Shown piece by piece: positions 17,987 through 25,754 of a stretch of DNA of 64,000 nt. How positions within the stretch are numbered: the first letter of the stretch is position 1; each line of letters opens with the position of its first letter. The stretch lies in the NCBI RefSeq assembly GCF_000024845.1, contig NC_013501.1, positions 2,708,874-2,772,873 of the forward strand, in the 5' to 3' direction. This stretch comes from Rhodothermus marinus DSM 4252 (lineage in GTDB: Bacteria; Bacteroidota; Rhodothermia; Rhodothermales; Rhodothermaceae). The translations under genes were made by a program, and so were the position numbers. A model generated the notes under the pieces. The model made no database searches and was not told where the DNA came from. It saw only the letters and a list, made by a program, of their open reading frames with translations.

Positions 17987-19918
17987 ATGTCGGAGACGAA
18001 AACCTTTGTCCGTTACGGGCGACGCGCCCAGGAACTCAACTGGGAGCTGGTACTCAAGCGTAACAGCATCGAACGCCTCAAGCAGGAGCGTCCCCCGCTG
18101 CGCGTCGTCGAGGAGCTTCCGGAGCTGATCGAACGCGGCTACGAAGCCATCCCCGAAGAAGACATCGTGCGCCTCTACTGGTACGGCATCGCGCACGACA
18201 AGCCCAAGGTAGGCACCTTCATGGTGCGCCTCAAGGTGCCCGGTGGGCTGCTGCGTCCGGACCAGCTCCGGGCCATCGGGGAAATCGCCGGACGCTACGG
18301 CCGCGACTACGGCGAGCTGACCACGCGCCAGGGCATCCAGCTCCACTGGGTGGCCATGGACAAACTGCCCGAGGTGCTGGAAGCCATCGGCCGGGCCGGA
18401 CTGACCACTGTGGGTGCCGAGGGCGACACGGTGCGCAACATCACCAGCTGCCCGGTCAACGGCATCAACCCGGACGAGTTGTTCGACGTCCGGCCCGTCA
18501 TCGAAGAAGCCGCCCGCTTCTTCTGGGGCAACCCGGACTACTCCAACCTGCCCCGCAAGCACAAATTCACGATCAGCAGCTGCCCCCACCAGTGCAATGC
18601 ACCGGAAATCCACGACATCGCACTGATCGGCGTGATCAAAGACGGGCGGCCGGGCTTCGCCGTCAAGGTGGGCGGCGGCCTGTCGGCCACGCCGCGCCTG
18701 GCGCGTGACCTGGGCGTGTTCGTGCCCGTGAACGAGGCGGTCGAGGTGCTGGCCGCCATCACGGACGTATGGCAGGACAACCTGCGCTACCGCCTGAGCC
18801 GGGCCAAGTCGCGCATCAAGTTTCTGGTGGACGACTACGGCCCGGAAGGCGTGCGCGAGATGGTCGAGGAGCGCCTCGGCCGCAAACTGGAAGACTTCCG
18901 CGCGCCCGATCCCGTGCCCGGCGGCAACCATCTGGGCATCCATCGCCAGAAGCAGGAAGGCTTCTACTACGCGGGTTTCCCGGTGCCTTCGGGACGAGTG
19001 ACCGGCACGCAACTGCGCCAGATCGCCGACATCCTGGAAGACGTTGGCGGCGACATCCGCTTCACGCGCGAGCAGAACTTCATCCTGGGTAACATTCCGG
19101 AAGATCGGCTCGACCGGGTGCTCGACCAGATGCGGGCCGTGGGCTTCCCCATCGAACGCCATCGGCTCTACGGCACCTCGACGGCCTGCACCAGCCACCA
19201 GTTCTGCAACTACTCCGTCGCCGAAACCAAGGAAAAGCTCGACGAAATCATCGCCGAGCTGGAAGCCCACTTCGGCGACGAAGTGCAGGACCTGACGATC
19301 TACATGGACGGCTGCCCGCATGCCTGCGCCCATCACTGGGTGGGCGACATCGGGCTGCAGGGCACGCGCACGGCCGGCCCCAACGGCACGAAGATCGAAG
19401 CCTACGACGTGACGCTGCGGGGCGGACTGGGCGTGCACGCCGCCATCGGCCGGCCCATCCTTCGTCGCATTCCCTCCGAGGAGATCAGCCAGGCCATCGT
19501 CCGGCTGGTGGGCGCCTGGTTGCAGGAGCGCCGTCGCCTGGGCGACCACTACACGTTCCAGGCCTTCTGCGAAGCTCACACGAACGAGGAGCTGCAAGCC
19601 ATCGCCCTGGGCGAAGTGACGGCCGAGGAAGTGGAGGCGGCCGACGTGGCGCTCATCCGCATCCCCGGTCCGCTGCTGGAGCTGACCGACGGCAGCGACG
19701 TCATCGAAGTGCGCGCCCCCACCGTGCGCGTCGCGCTTGAGCAGGCCGGCCGTCGCTATCCCCGACTGAAGGAGACCGTGCTCACGCCCGACGGCCAGGT
19801 CAACGAAGCCTTTAACCTCTACGTGAACGAAGAGGACATTCAGGGCCTGCAGGGCCTCGACACCCCGCTCAAGCCGGGCGACGAGCTGCTCATTCTCATG
19901 GCAATGTCCGGTGGTTAA
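17987..19918 (+). CDS. Ferredoxin-type sulfite (or nitrite) reductase with C-terminal ThiS/MoaD-like sulfur-carrier domain
   Basis: 643 residues. The first 550 or so form a siroheme/4Fe-4S reductase: duplicated ferrodoxin-like halves, TSCPVNG and SSCPHQCNA, and the cluster-ligand cysteines C401, C407 (CTSHQFC) and C443, C447 (CPHAC). The neighbouring APS/PAPS reductase favours sulfite over nitrite as substrate. Residues about 559-643 are a separate beta-grasp domain with the MoaD/ThiS pattern (LYVNEEDIQGLQGLDTPLKPGDEL), and the protein ends exactly in Gly-Gly. A carrier with this tail can be adenylated and thiocarboxylated, so sulfide made by the reductase could be loaded onto its own tail. 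The ATG at 17987 is chosen over in-frame codons further upstream. Confidence 0.9.
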   Translation: MSETKTFVRYGRRAQELNWELVLKRNSIERLKQERPPLRVVEELPELIERGYEAIPEEDIVRLYWYGIAHDKPKVGTFMVRLKVPGGLLRPDQLRAIGEIAGRYGRDYGELTTRQGIQLHWVAMDKLPEVLEAIGRAGLTTVGAEGDTVRNITSCPVNGINPDELFDVRPVIEEAARFFWGNPDYSNLPRKHKFTISSCPHQCNAPEIHDIALIGVIKDGRPGFAVKVGGGLSATPRLARDLGVFVPVNEAVEVLAAITDVWQDNLRYRLSRAKSRIKFLVDDYGPEGVREMVEERLGRKLEDFRAPDPVPGGNHLGIHRQKQEGFYYAGFPVPSGRVTGTQLRQIADILEDVGGDIRFTREQNFILGNIPEDRLDRVLDQMRAVGFPIERHRLYGTSTACTSHQFCNYSVAETKEKLDEIIAELEAHFGDEVQDLTIYMDGCPHACAHHWVGDIGLQGTRTAGPNGTKIEAYDVTLRGGLGVHAAIGRPILRRIPSEEISQAIVRLVGAWLQERRRLGDHYTFQAFCEAHTNEELQAIALGEVTAEEVEAADVALIRIPGPLLELTDGSDVIEVRAPTVRVALEQAGRRYPRLKETVLTPDGQVNEAFNLYVNEEDIQGLQGLDTPLKPGDELLILMAMSGG

Positions 19919-19948
19919 GGAAGTCGTAGACCAAACCCGAACGAGACC

Positions 19949-20755
19949 ATGGCACGCCAGCCACTGTTTGACGACCTGGAAATCGGCGAAATCGCGCTCC
20001 AGCTCGACGATCAGGAGCCGGAGGACGTGATCGCCTGGGCGCTGGAGACCTTCGACGAAGATCGCATCGCCATTGTCACGGCGCTCCAGGCCGACGGCAT
20101 GGTGATCCTGGACATGGCCTACCGGATGAAGCCGAACATCCGGGTGATGACGGTCGATACGGGCCGTCTGCCCCAGGCCACCTACGATTTCTACGAGCAG
20201 GTGCGCGAGCGCTATCCGGAGGCGCGCTTCGAGGTGCTCTTCCCGGACTACCGGGAGGTGGAGGAAATGGTGCGCCGCCATGGCATCAACCTTTTCTACA
20301 AGTCGGTCCCGATGCGCCTGCTCTGCTGCCACGTGCGCAAGGTGCGGCCGCTCATCCGGGCGCTCAACCAGCTCGACGCCTGGTTCACGGGGCTGCGGCG
20401 TGACCAGTGGGCCTCGCGGGCGGCCATCCGCAAGGTGGAAATCGACCACGACCACGATGGCGTGATCAAGATCAATCCGCTGGCCGACTGGACCAAGGAG
20501 GACGTGTGGGCCTACATCGAAGAATTCGACGTGCCCAAGCATCCGCTCTACGCCGAGGGCTACACGAGCATCGGCTGCGCGCCCTGCACCCGACCCATCC
20601 AGCCCGGCGAAGACGACCGGGCCGGCCGCTGGTGGTGGGAGACGAACGCGCCCAAGGAGTGCGGCATCCACTGCCCCATTGAAACCGGTGGCTTCGAGCA
20701 CGAAATGGAAGCCATCGTCGGCCACGGACACCACGAAAACGGCCACGCCCACTGA
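19949..20755 (+). CDS. cysH: APS/PAPS reductase (assimilatory, iron-sulfur type)
   Basis: 268 residues. It reduces adenylyl-sulfate (or PAPS) to sulfite, the substrate of the preceding gene. The substrate-binding VDTGRLPQATY motif is at about residue 69. A Cys-Cys pair (C126-C127) and a later CxxC (C210, C213) are the 4Fe-4S ligands that mark the APS-type enzyme, and the catalytic cysteine is in ECGIH (C238). The His-rich tail (GHGHHENGHAH) is unusual and might bind metal. It starts 30 bases after the reductase stop, in the same operon. No ATP sulfurylase gene is in the window. Confidence 0.92.
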   Translation: MARQPLFDDLEIGEIALQLDDQEPEDVIAWALETFDEDRIAIVTALQADGMVILDMAYRMKPNIRVMTVDTGRLPQATYDFYEQVRERYPEARFEVLFPDYREVEEMVRRHGINLFYKSVPMRLLCCHVRKVRPLIRALNQLDAWFTGLRRDQWASRAAIRKVEIDHDHDGVIKINPLADWTKEDVWAYIEEFDVPKHPLYAEGYTSIGCAPCTRPIQPGEDDRAGRWWWETNAPKECGIHCPIETGGFEHEMEAIVGHGHHENGHAH

Positions 20756-20771
20756 AACCTGTGACGCTAAC

Positions 20772-21227
20772 ATGCCGCTGACCATTCCCGAAGCAGCCCG
20801 GGAGCCGCTGGTACAGGAATTGGAAAATTTTGCCGCCTCGATGCCGGACCCGAGGGCCCGTGACCTGTACCGGCGGCTCCTGGAAGCTGTCGCCACCGGC
20901 GAGGTGGACGAAACGCTGGACGAGCCACTGGGACGCTTCCTGGAGGTGGCGCTGCAGACCGGCCGCATCCGACAGCGGCACGGCCCGCACGAAGAAAAGG
21001 CGCTGCGGGCGCTGTACCATCAGACGCAACGCGGCCGTCAGATTCTGGAGGCCATCCAGCAGGCCAACGAGGCGCTGCGGGCGCTGCAGGGTCACACGCT
21101 GCGCGAGCTGACGTTCACCCCCCACAATCCCGGCGCCTATCGGCTGACGCTCGGCACCGACCAGGTGCGCCTGACGCTGGAGATCAACGCACAGGGCGTC
21201 TGGGTCGAAAACCTTGTCGTCGGATAA
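20772..21227 (+). CDS. Conserved-looking protein of unknown function in the sulfur operon
   Basis: 151 residues from the ATG at 20772. The first 100 or so look alpha-helical, with repeated Leu, Ala and charged residues. The end looks like a small beta-sheet (TFTPHNPGAYRLTLGTDQVRLTLEINAQGVWVENLVV). No signal peptide, membrane segment or cysteine is visible. It lies 16 bases after cysH and two bases before the TrpD2-like gene, so it is probably translated with them. I do not recognise the family. A function tied to sulfur or nitrogen assimilation is inferred from position only. Confidence 0.7.
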   Translation: MPLTIPEAAREPLVQELENFAASMPDPRARDLYRRLLEAVATGEVDETLDEPLGRFLEVALQTGRIRQRHGPHEEKALRALYHQTQRGRQILEAIQQANEALRALQGHTLRELTFTPHNPGAYRLTLGTDQVRLTLEINAQGVWVENLVVG

Positions 21228-21229
21228 CC

Positions 21230-22270
21230 ATGCAGGCGTTCATCCCCTACGTGCAGGCCGTCGGGCGCGGCGAAAAGCTCAAGCGCGACCTGACCCGCGA
21301 GGAGGCCCGCGAGGCCATGCGCCTGATGCTCGACGGCACGGCCACCCCTGCCCAGATCGGCGCTTTTCTGATTACGCAGCGCGTCAAGGGCGAGACGGCC
21401 GACGAGATCGAGGGCTTCGTCGAGGCAGCCCGGACCTTCTGCCAGCAAATCCGTCCCCGCGTTCCGAATCTGCTGGATCTGGGCGTACCCTACGACGGCA
21501 AGGCGCGCACGCCCCAGCTCGCCCCGGCCATTGCGTTGATCGTGGCGGCGACCGGACAGCCCGTCGTGCTTCATGGCGCGCCCGGTGTGCCCACCAAGCA
21601 GGGTGTTACGCCAGCCCACGTACTCGAGGCGCTGGGCATTCCGGCCGAGCAGGCCCCTGAGGCCGTCGCCCACCAGCTCGAAACGCTGGGCATCGGTTAC
21701 CTGCACGCGCCCCGCTTCGCGCCGGCCTGGCACGCGCTGACGCCCGTTCGCCAGCAGTTCGGCCTCCGCACCGCACTCAATACGGTGGAAAAGCTCCTCA
21801 ACCCGGCCAATGCTTCCCGCTGCGTGGCCGGCTTCTTCCATCGCAACTACCTGCTCCGGATGCGTGCGGCCGTCCAGCGGCTCTTTCCCGGAAGCTGGCT
21901 CGTGCAGGGCATCGAGGGATCCATTGAATGCCGGGCGGGGCGCACCACGCGTCTGTATCCGGCCGATGAAGCGGCCGAGCCGCTTGTGGTCGAAGCGCCG
22001 AGGCTGGGCTTCGCCACGCCGGACGATACCGAAGTGCCCGCCGATGCCGCCATCCACGCCGAGATCACCCGGAGCATTCTGGCCGATCGGCCGAGCTCCA
22101 GTCGGGATACCGCCCTGCTGACGGCCGGCGTCCTGCTTTATGTGAGCGGCCGGGCCGATCGGCTGGCCGACGGCGTCGAACAGGCCCGTGCTGCGCTCGC
22201 CGACGGAAAAGCTTTCCGCCTGCTGCAGCAGTGGATGGAAACGGTGCGCACCTCGGCCCCGAGCTCCTGA
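21230..22270 (+). CDS. TrpD2-like (YbiB-type) glycosyltransferase family 3 protein
   Basis: 346 residues with the two-domain fold of anthranilate phosphoribosyltransferase: the helical N-terminal GT3_N domain (LTREEAREAMRLMLDGTATPAQIGAFLI) and the alpha/beta domain. The phosphoribosyl-diphosphate loop of true TrpD (GTGGDG) is replaced by LGVPYDGKA, so tryptophan synthesis is unlikely. The E. coli relative YbiB is reported to bind nucleic acid. Here it closes a sulfate-assimilation operon, two bases after the previous gene. The real reaction is unknown. Confidence 0.8.
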   Translation: MQAFIPYVQAVGRGEKLKRDLTREEAREAMRLMLDGTATPAQIGAFLITQRVKGETADEIEGFVEAARTFCQQIRPRVPNLLDLGVPYDGKARTPQLAPAIALIVAATGQPVVLHGAPGVPTKQGVTPAHVLEALGIPAEQAPEAVAHQLETLGIGYLHAPRFAPAWHALTPVRQQFGLRTALNTVEKLLNPANASRCVAGFFHRNYLLRMRAAVQRLFPGSWLVQGIEGSIECRAGRTTRLYPADEAAEPLVVEAPRLGFATPDDTEVPADAAIHAEITRSILADRPSSSRDTALLTAGVLLYVSGRADRLADGVEQARAALADGKAFRLLQQWMETVRTSAPSS

Positions 22271-22278
22271 ACGGACGT

Positions 22279-22299
22279 TATGATTTCCGGGAAATCATA
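22279..22299 (+). terminator. Hairpin after the sulfur operon
   Basis: TATGATTTC and GAAATCATA form a perfect 9-bp stem around a CGG loop, starting nine bases after the last stop codon (22270). There is no strong U-tract, so termination is plausible but not certain. Confidence 0.5.
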
Positions 22300-22311
22300 G
22301 TGAGAAAGCAC

Positions 22312-22389
22312 GGGCGCACACGGCGGTGCGCCCCTACCAGATCTCTGAAGTTTTCCCTATCCCGTAGGGGCGGACCATTGTGTCCGCCC
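22312..22389. repeat. Pair of opposed REP-like hairpins
   Basis: The first unit is GGGCGCAC-ACGGCG-GTGCGCCC followed by CTAC (22312-22337). The second is GTAG followed by GGGCGGAC-CATTGT-GTCCGCCC (22364-22389). The CTAC and GTAG tags face each other across a 26-base spacer, so the two units are in opposite orientation, the layout of a bacterial interspersed mosaic element. The GTAGGGGC head is common in REP elements mobilised by RAYT transposases. It sits between convergent transcription units. Confidence 0.55.
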
Positions 22390-22449
22390 GATCATACCCG
22401 CCGGATCACGTCCGCCACACGGGGGTGGTCCCTCATGCACCGGTAAATC

Positions 22450-23013
22450 TTACCCTTCCTGCAGCGTGGCCACCGCCTGGCGGCAGAACTGTAGCACCAG
22501 ACGCAGATGCGTGTGGAGCACCGGCACCAGCGCCAGTCGTTCCATGCGCTCCTGAGGGAGTTCCGGCAGGCCCGGTGGACTGATCCGTCCCATCCAGAGC
22601 GCCATCTTCTCCGTCAGCAGCCGCTCGCCGGGGAACTGTCCGGCCGGGAGATGCGCCTCGTAGAAGGCCTGCTTGCGCTGCAACCGGCCGTACACCTCCT
22701 GCCCGGTCGCTTCCAGCAGGGTCCGGTCTTCCTGGCTGAGCAGCATACCGCCCAGCAAATAGTCGCGGTAGGTGAACGGAAGGGCCTGCAGGGCAGGGAC
22801 GAGCGCCTGCGCCAGTTCGGTCTGCTCCCGGAGCCCCACTTCGGCCGCCCGGGCCGTCGCCGTGGCCACCAGACAGAGCGTCTCCTCGGCCACCAGCTCG
22901 GGATCGGCCATTTCGATCGATTCGAGCACACGGCCGATCAGGTCCTGCGTCGTGCTCAGCGCTCCCGTCGTCGCAAACGTTGCAATCCGGGCCGCCTGGG
23001 TAATCAAACGCAT
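22450..23013 (-). CDS. Helical protein of unknown function
   Basis: 187 residues if translation starts at the ATG at 23013 (MRLITQAARIA). The open frame runs on upstream, but that part overlaps the divergent regulator gene. The protein looks almost wholly alpha-helical, with no signal peptide or membrane span and no motif I recognise. It is divergent from the regulator of the glycosyltransferase cassette and so might share its control region. The function is unknown. Confidence 0.6.
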   Translation of the reverse strand: MRLITQAARIATFATTGALSTTQDLIGRVLESIEMADPELVAEETLCLVATATARAAEVGLREQTELAQALVPALQALPFTYRDYLLGGMLLSQEDRTLLEATGQEVYGRLQRKQAFYEAHLPAGQFPGERLLTEKMALWMGRISPPGLPELPQERMERLALVPVLHTHLRLVLQFCRQAVATLQEG

Positions 23014-23086
23014 TGAATCGACGGTATAACCTTTGCTGTATGGTTGTTGTCCTACCGGAATGCCCAGGCATTGTGTTCCGCAAAAG

Positions 23087-24658
23087 ATGCCCTCACTGCT
23101 CCCCACTACCCAGGAGGGAATTGTTGCCCTCCTTGATAGTCTGGAAGTAACCCTGCTTAATCTGGAAAATGGTTCACCGCAGGCGGTGATTACCGGGCTG
23201 CGCCTGCTGGTGCGCACTACCCAGCTACTGGCTCCCTTTGCCAATCAACCCGAAGTTGCTGCGCTGCAACGGGAAATTCAGCAAATTCTTGCTTACTCAG
23301 AGTTCTCTCAGCCCCAGCCGATCCGAGAAATTCTTGTCGAAACCAAAAAGGTTCTGGAGCAACTCGCTGTCCGCATGTCCGGGGTTCAGGTACGCCTCCT
23401 GCTTGTAGAACCGGATGACGGGCTGGCGGACCTTTTAACCGCCATGCTACAGACCCCGTATCGTCAGATCCACCGCGTTGCCACTGCTGCGGAAGCCCAG
23501 CAATGGTTGCAGCAGCAACGGTCGGCCCATCTGATCATCACCGAGCTTTTTCTGCCGGATCTGGACGGACGCTCGCTGATCCTGTGGATTCGCCAACAGC
23601 CGCAAACGCAACAGATGCCCATTCTGGTGCTGTCGGCGCATCTTTCGTCGGCCGTCAAAGCAGAATGCTATGCACTGGGCGCCGACGACGTGCTGGAAAA
23701 ACCCTTTGATCCTGCCGAATTGTCGCTCATCGTCGCCTCGCTCCTGCAGCGCATGATTCTACAGCAGGGGAGCGATCCCTTAACCGGATTACCGGGCCGG
23801 GCATTGCTGGAAGAAACGTTCGCGCGGCTGCAACAGCTGCATCGCCAGACCGGGGCCCCCTTTCTCGTCGCATTTGTCGATCTGGATCGCTTTGCCGAAA
23901 TCAACGAACGCTACGGTACGGCCATTGCCGATGCCATCCTGCGTCAGGTTGCCTGGCATTTCGGACGGCTGTTACGACCTGGAGATGTGGTGGGCCGCTG
24001 GGAGGCCGATACCTTCTGTCTTTTGCTGCCGGATACGTCCGAAACCCAGGCCCGTCTGCTGCTGGAACGTATCCTGGAAGCCCTGCAGACGGAGCCGATC
24101 AAACTGGCAGAGGCGCCGCCCCTCACCCTGTCGTTTTCAGCCTGCATCTTTCCACTTTCCGGAAATAAGCCGGCACGTCTGATGGATCTGCATCAACAGA
24201 GCCAGCAATGCCTGCAGCGACGGCGTGCGGATGCGCCTGTTCAGTCGATTCATGAGTATCTCGCCCATAAACGCCGCATTCTGCTGGTCGAAGATGATCC
24301 CGACATTGCCGCGCTCATCCAGATACGACTGCAGCGCGATGGTTACGAAGTCGTGCACCTGGCTAACGGCCGCGAAGCTGCCGAATGGGCCCGACAGCAC
24401 ACGGCCGATCTGGTCATTCTCGATGTCAAACTACCCGGAATGGACGGCTTTGAGCTGCTCGCTTTTCTGCGAGCGCAGCCCGCTTTTGCCGAAGTGCCCA
24501 TTGTGATGCTGACCAGCCTGAGCCAGGAACAGCATGTCGTTCGGGGTTTTGAGCTAGGGGCTGACGATTACGTGGTGAAGCCCTTCTCGCCGGTTGAATT
24601 GAGTGCCCGGGTGCGCCGGCTGCTGCATCGACAGACGCCGCAACTGGTTACGCTCTGA
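23087..24658 (+). CDS. Double-receiver regulator with degenerate GGDEF domain
   Basis: About 523 residues: a helical N-terminal part (1-98), a first receiver domain (about 102-222), a GGDEF-family domain (about 229-335) and a second receiver (about 397-515). The second receiver has a normal phospho-acceptor, Asp446 in LVILDVKLPGMDG. In the first, the acceptor is Glu153 (ITELFLPDLDG), which may mimic phosphorylation. The cyclase motif reads EADTF (306-310) instead of GGDEF, so c-di-GMP synthesis is unlikely. It leads an operon with a HEAT protein, a glycosyltransferase and a YaiO-like protein, and probably controls their activity. In-frame starts at 23033 (TTG) and 23060 (ATG) are also possible. 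Confidence 0.88.
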   Translation: MPSLLPTTQEGIVALLDSLEVTLLNLENGSPQAVITGLRLLVRTTQLLAPFANQPEVAALQREIQQILAYSEFSQPQPIREILVETKKVLEQLAVRMSGVQVRLLLVEPDDGLADLLTAMLQTPYRQIHRVATAAEAQQWLQQQRSAHLIITELFLPDLDGRSLILWIRQQPQTQQMPILVLSAHLSSAVKAECYALGADDVLEKPFDPAELSLIVASLLQRMILQQGSDPLTGLPGRALLEETFARLQQLHRQTGAPFLVAFVDLDRFAEINERYGTAIADAILRQVAWHFGRLLRPGDVVGRWEADTFCLLLPDTSETQARLLLERILEALQTEPIKLAEAPPLTLSFSACIFPLSGNKPARLMDLHQQSQQCLQRRRADAPVQSIHEYLAHKRRILLVEDDPDIAALIQIRLQRDGYEVVHLANGREAAEWARQHTADLVILDVKLPGMDGFELLAFLRAQPAFAEVPIVMLTSLSQEQHVVRGFELGADDYVVKPFSPVELSARVRRLLHRQTPQLVTL

Positions 24659-24665
24659 CGCCTGT

Positions 24666-25754
24666 ATGCTGGAGACCCTCCTGCAGAAGTTACTGGAGTT
24701 TACATTCGGGGATCGGCTCTTTCGGGTGGCGCTACTCATGCTCTACGGGCTGAGTACGCTGGCCGGCTTGCTCCTCATTACCGCCGTGCTGCTACGTGTC
24801 CTGCGCGACCATCAGCAACGGCAACGCCAGAAGCGAGAGCAGCGCTGGCGTTCTCTTTTGCTGGCTGTCTTAACCGAAGCACAACCGCCCCAGGCACTAT
24901 GGGCCCAGGTATCTCCCAAGGAGGCCATGGATTTCTGTGCATTCCTGTACCGATTTGCTCGGCTTGTAACCGGAAGCGAGCTGGAACAACTGCACGCGCT
25001 GGCAGCCCCGTATTTGCCCCGACTGGAACGGCAAGTGTTTCGGGGAACCCCGGAAGAGCGGGCCTTCCGCCTCCAGATTCTTGGCGTGTTAGGCCGACGT
25101 ACACAGACCGAGCTGCTGGTTCAGGCGCTGGACGATCCGGCCCCGCTCGTGGTCCTGGTCGCGTTTCGCCAACTGGCCCATCCAGAAACGGCCCATCTTG
25201 CACCGATTCTTATCGATCAGATGCCTCGTTTGTATCAGACATCACCAGCGCTCTTAGGCGCATTACTGGCCCGGCTTGGCTTTGAGGCCCTGCCCGCCCT
25301 GCGTCAGGCGCTGTTGGACGAACACCGCCCTGTATGGGTGCGCGTCGTGCTGGCCGACGCCCTGCACCGCCTGAACGATCCCAAGGGGGCACATCTGGCG
25401 GCCGATCTGCTGCAGCATCCCGACCTCCCTGCCGAGCTGGTGCAGGCGTTGCTCCGGTTGATCGCGGCGGCTGGCACGCCTGCGCATCAGGGAGTCATCC
25501 TTCCTTACCTGCAACACCCGGACGAAGCCGTTCGGGTGGAAGCAGTCCGCGCCCTAGGCGTCGTCGGCAGCGAAGCACAACTTCCACGGCTGGCGGCGGC
25601 CCTTCAGGATCCCTCGCCATGGGTCGCCATGGCTGCGGCCCGTGCCCTCAAACAGCGCCAGGCCCTCACCCTGCTACAGGAGGCCGCCCGCCAGCCAGCC
25701 CTGCGTCCTCTGATCGAACAAGTGCTGCACGAAGACCCGGCACGTATCCTATGA
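24666..25754 (+). CDS. Membrane-anchored HEAT-repeat protein
   Basis: 362 residues. One N-terminal membrane segment (FRVALLMLYGLSTLAGLLLITAVLL, about residues 19-43) and a basic stop-transfer region are followed by a long cytoplasmic solenoid of HEAT/PBS-like helical pairs (for example HPDEAVRVEAVRALGVVG, DPSPWVAMAAARALK). Such solenoids are scaffolds for protein contacts. The gene starts seven bases after the regulator stop and its own stop overlaps the glycosyltransferase start, so it probably links the regulator to the membrane enzyme. This is inference from operon order. Confidence 0.82.
   Translation: MLETLLQKLLEFTFGDRLFRVALLMLYGLSTLAGLLLITAVLLRVLRDHQQRQRQKREQRWRSLLLAVLTEAQPPQALWAQVSPKEAMDFCAFLYRFARLVTGSELEQLHALAAPYLPRLERQVFRGTPEERAFRLQILGVLGRRTQTELLVQALDDPAPLVVLVAFRQLAHPETAHLAPILIDQMPRLYQTSPALLGALLARLGFEALPALRQALLDEHRPVWVRVVLADALHRLNDPKGAHLAADLLQHPDLPAELVQALLRLIAAAGTPAHQGVILPYLQHPDEAVRVEAVRALGVVGSEAQLPRLAAALQDPSPWVAMAAARALKQRQALTLLQEAARQPALRPLIEQVLHEDPARIL

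Noticed and set aside
17966-20968. A 1000-codon minus-strand frame opposite the sulfite reductase and cysH genes.
   Set aside because: It is a shadow of GC-rich coding on the plus strand. Its translation is low-complexity and matches no family, while the plus-strand genes have clear motifs.
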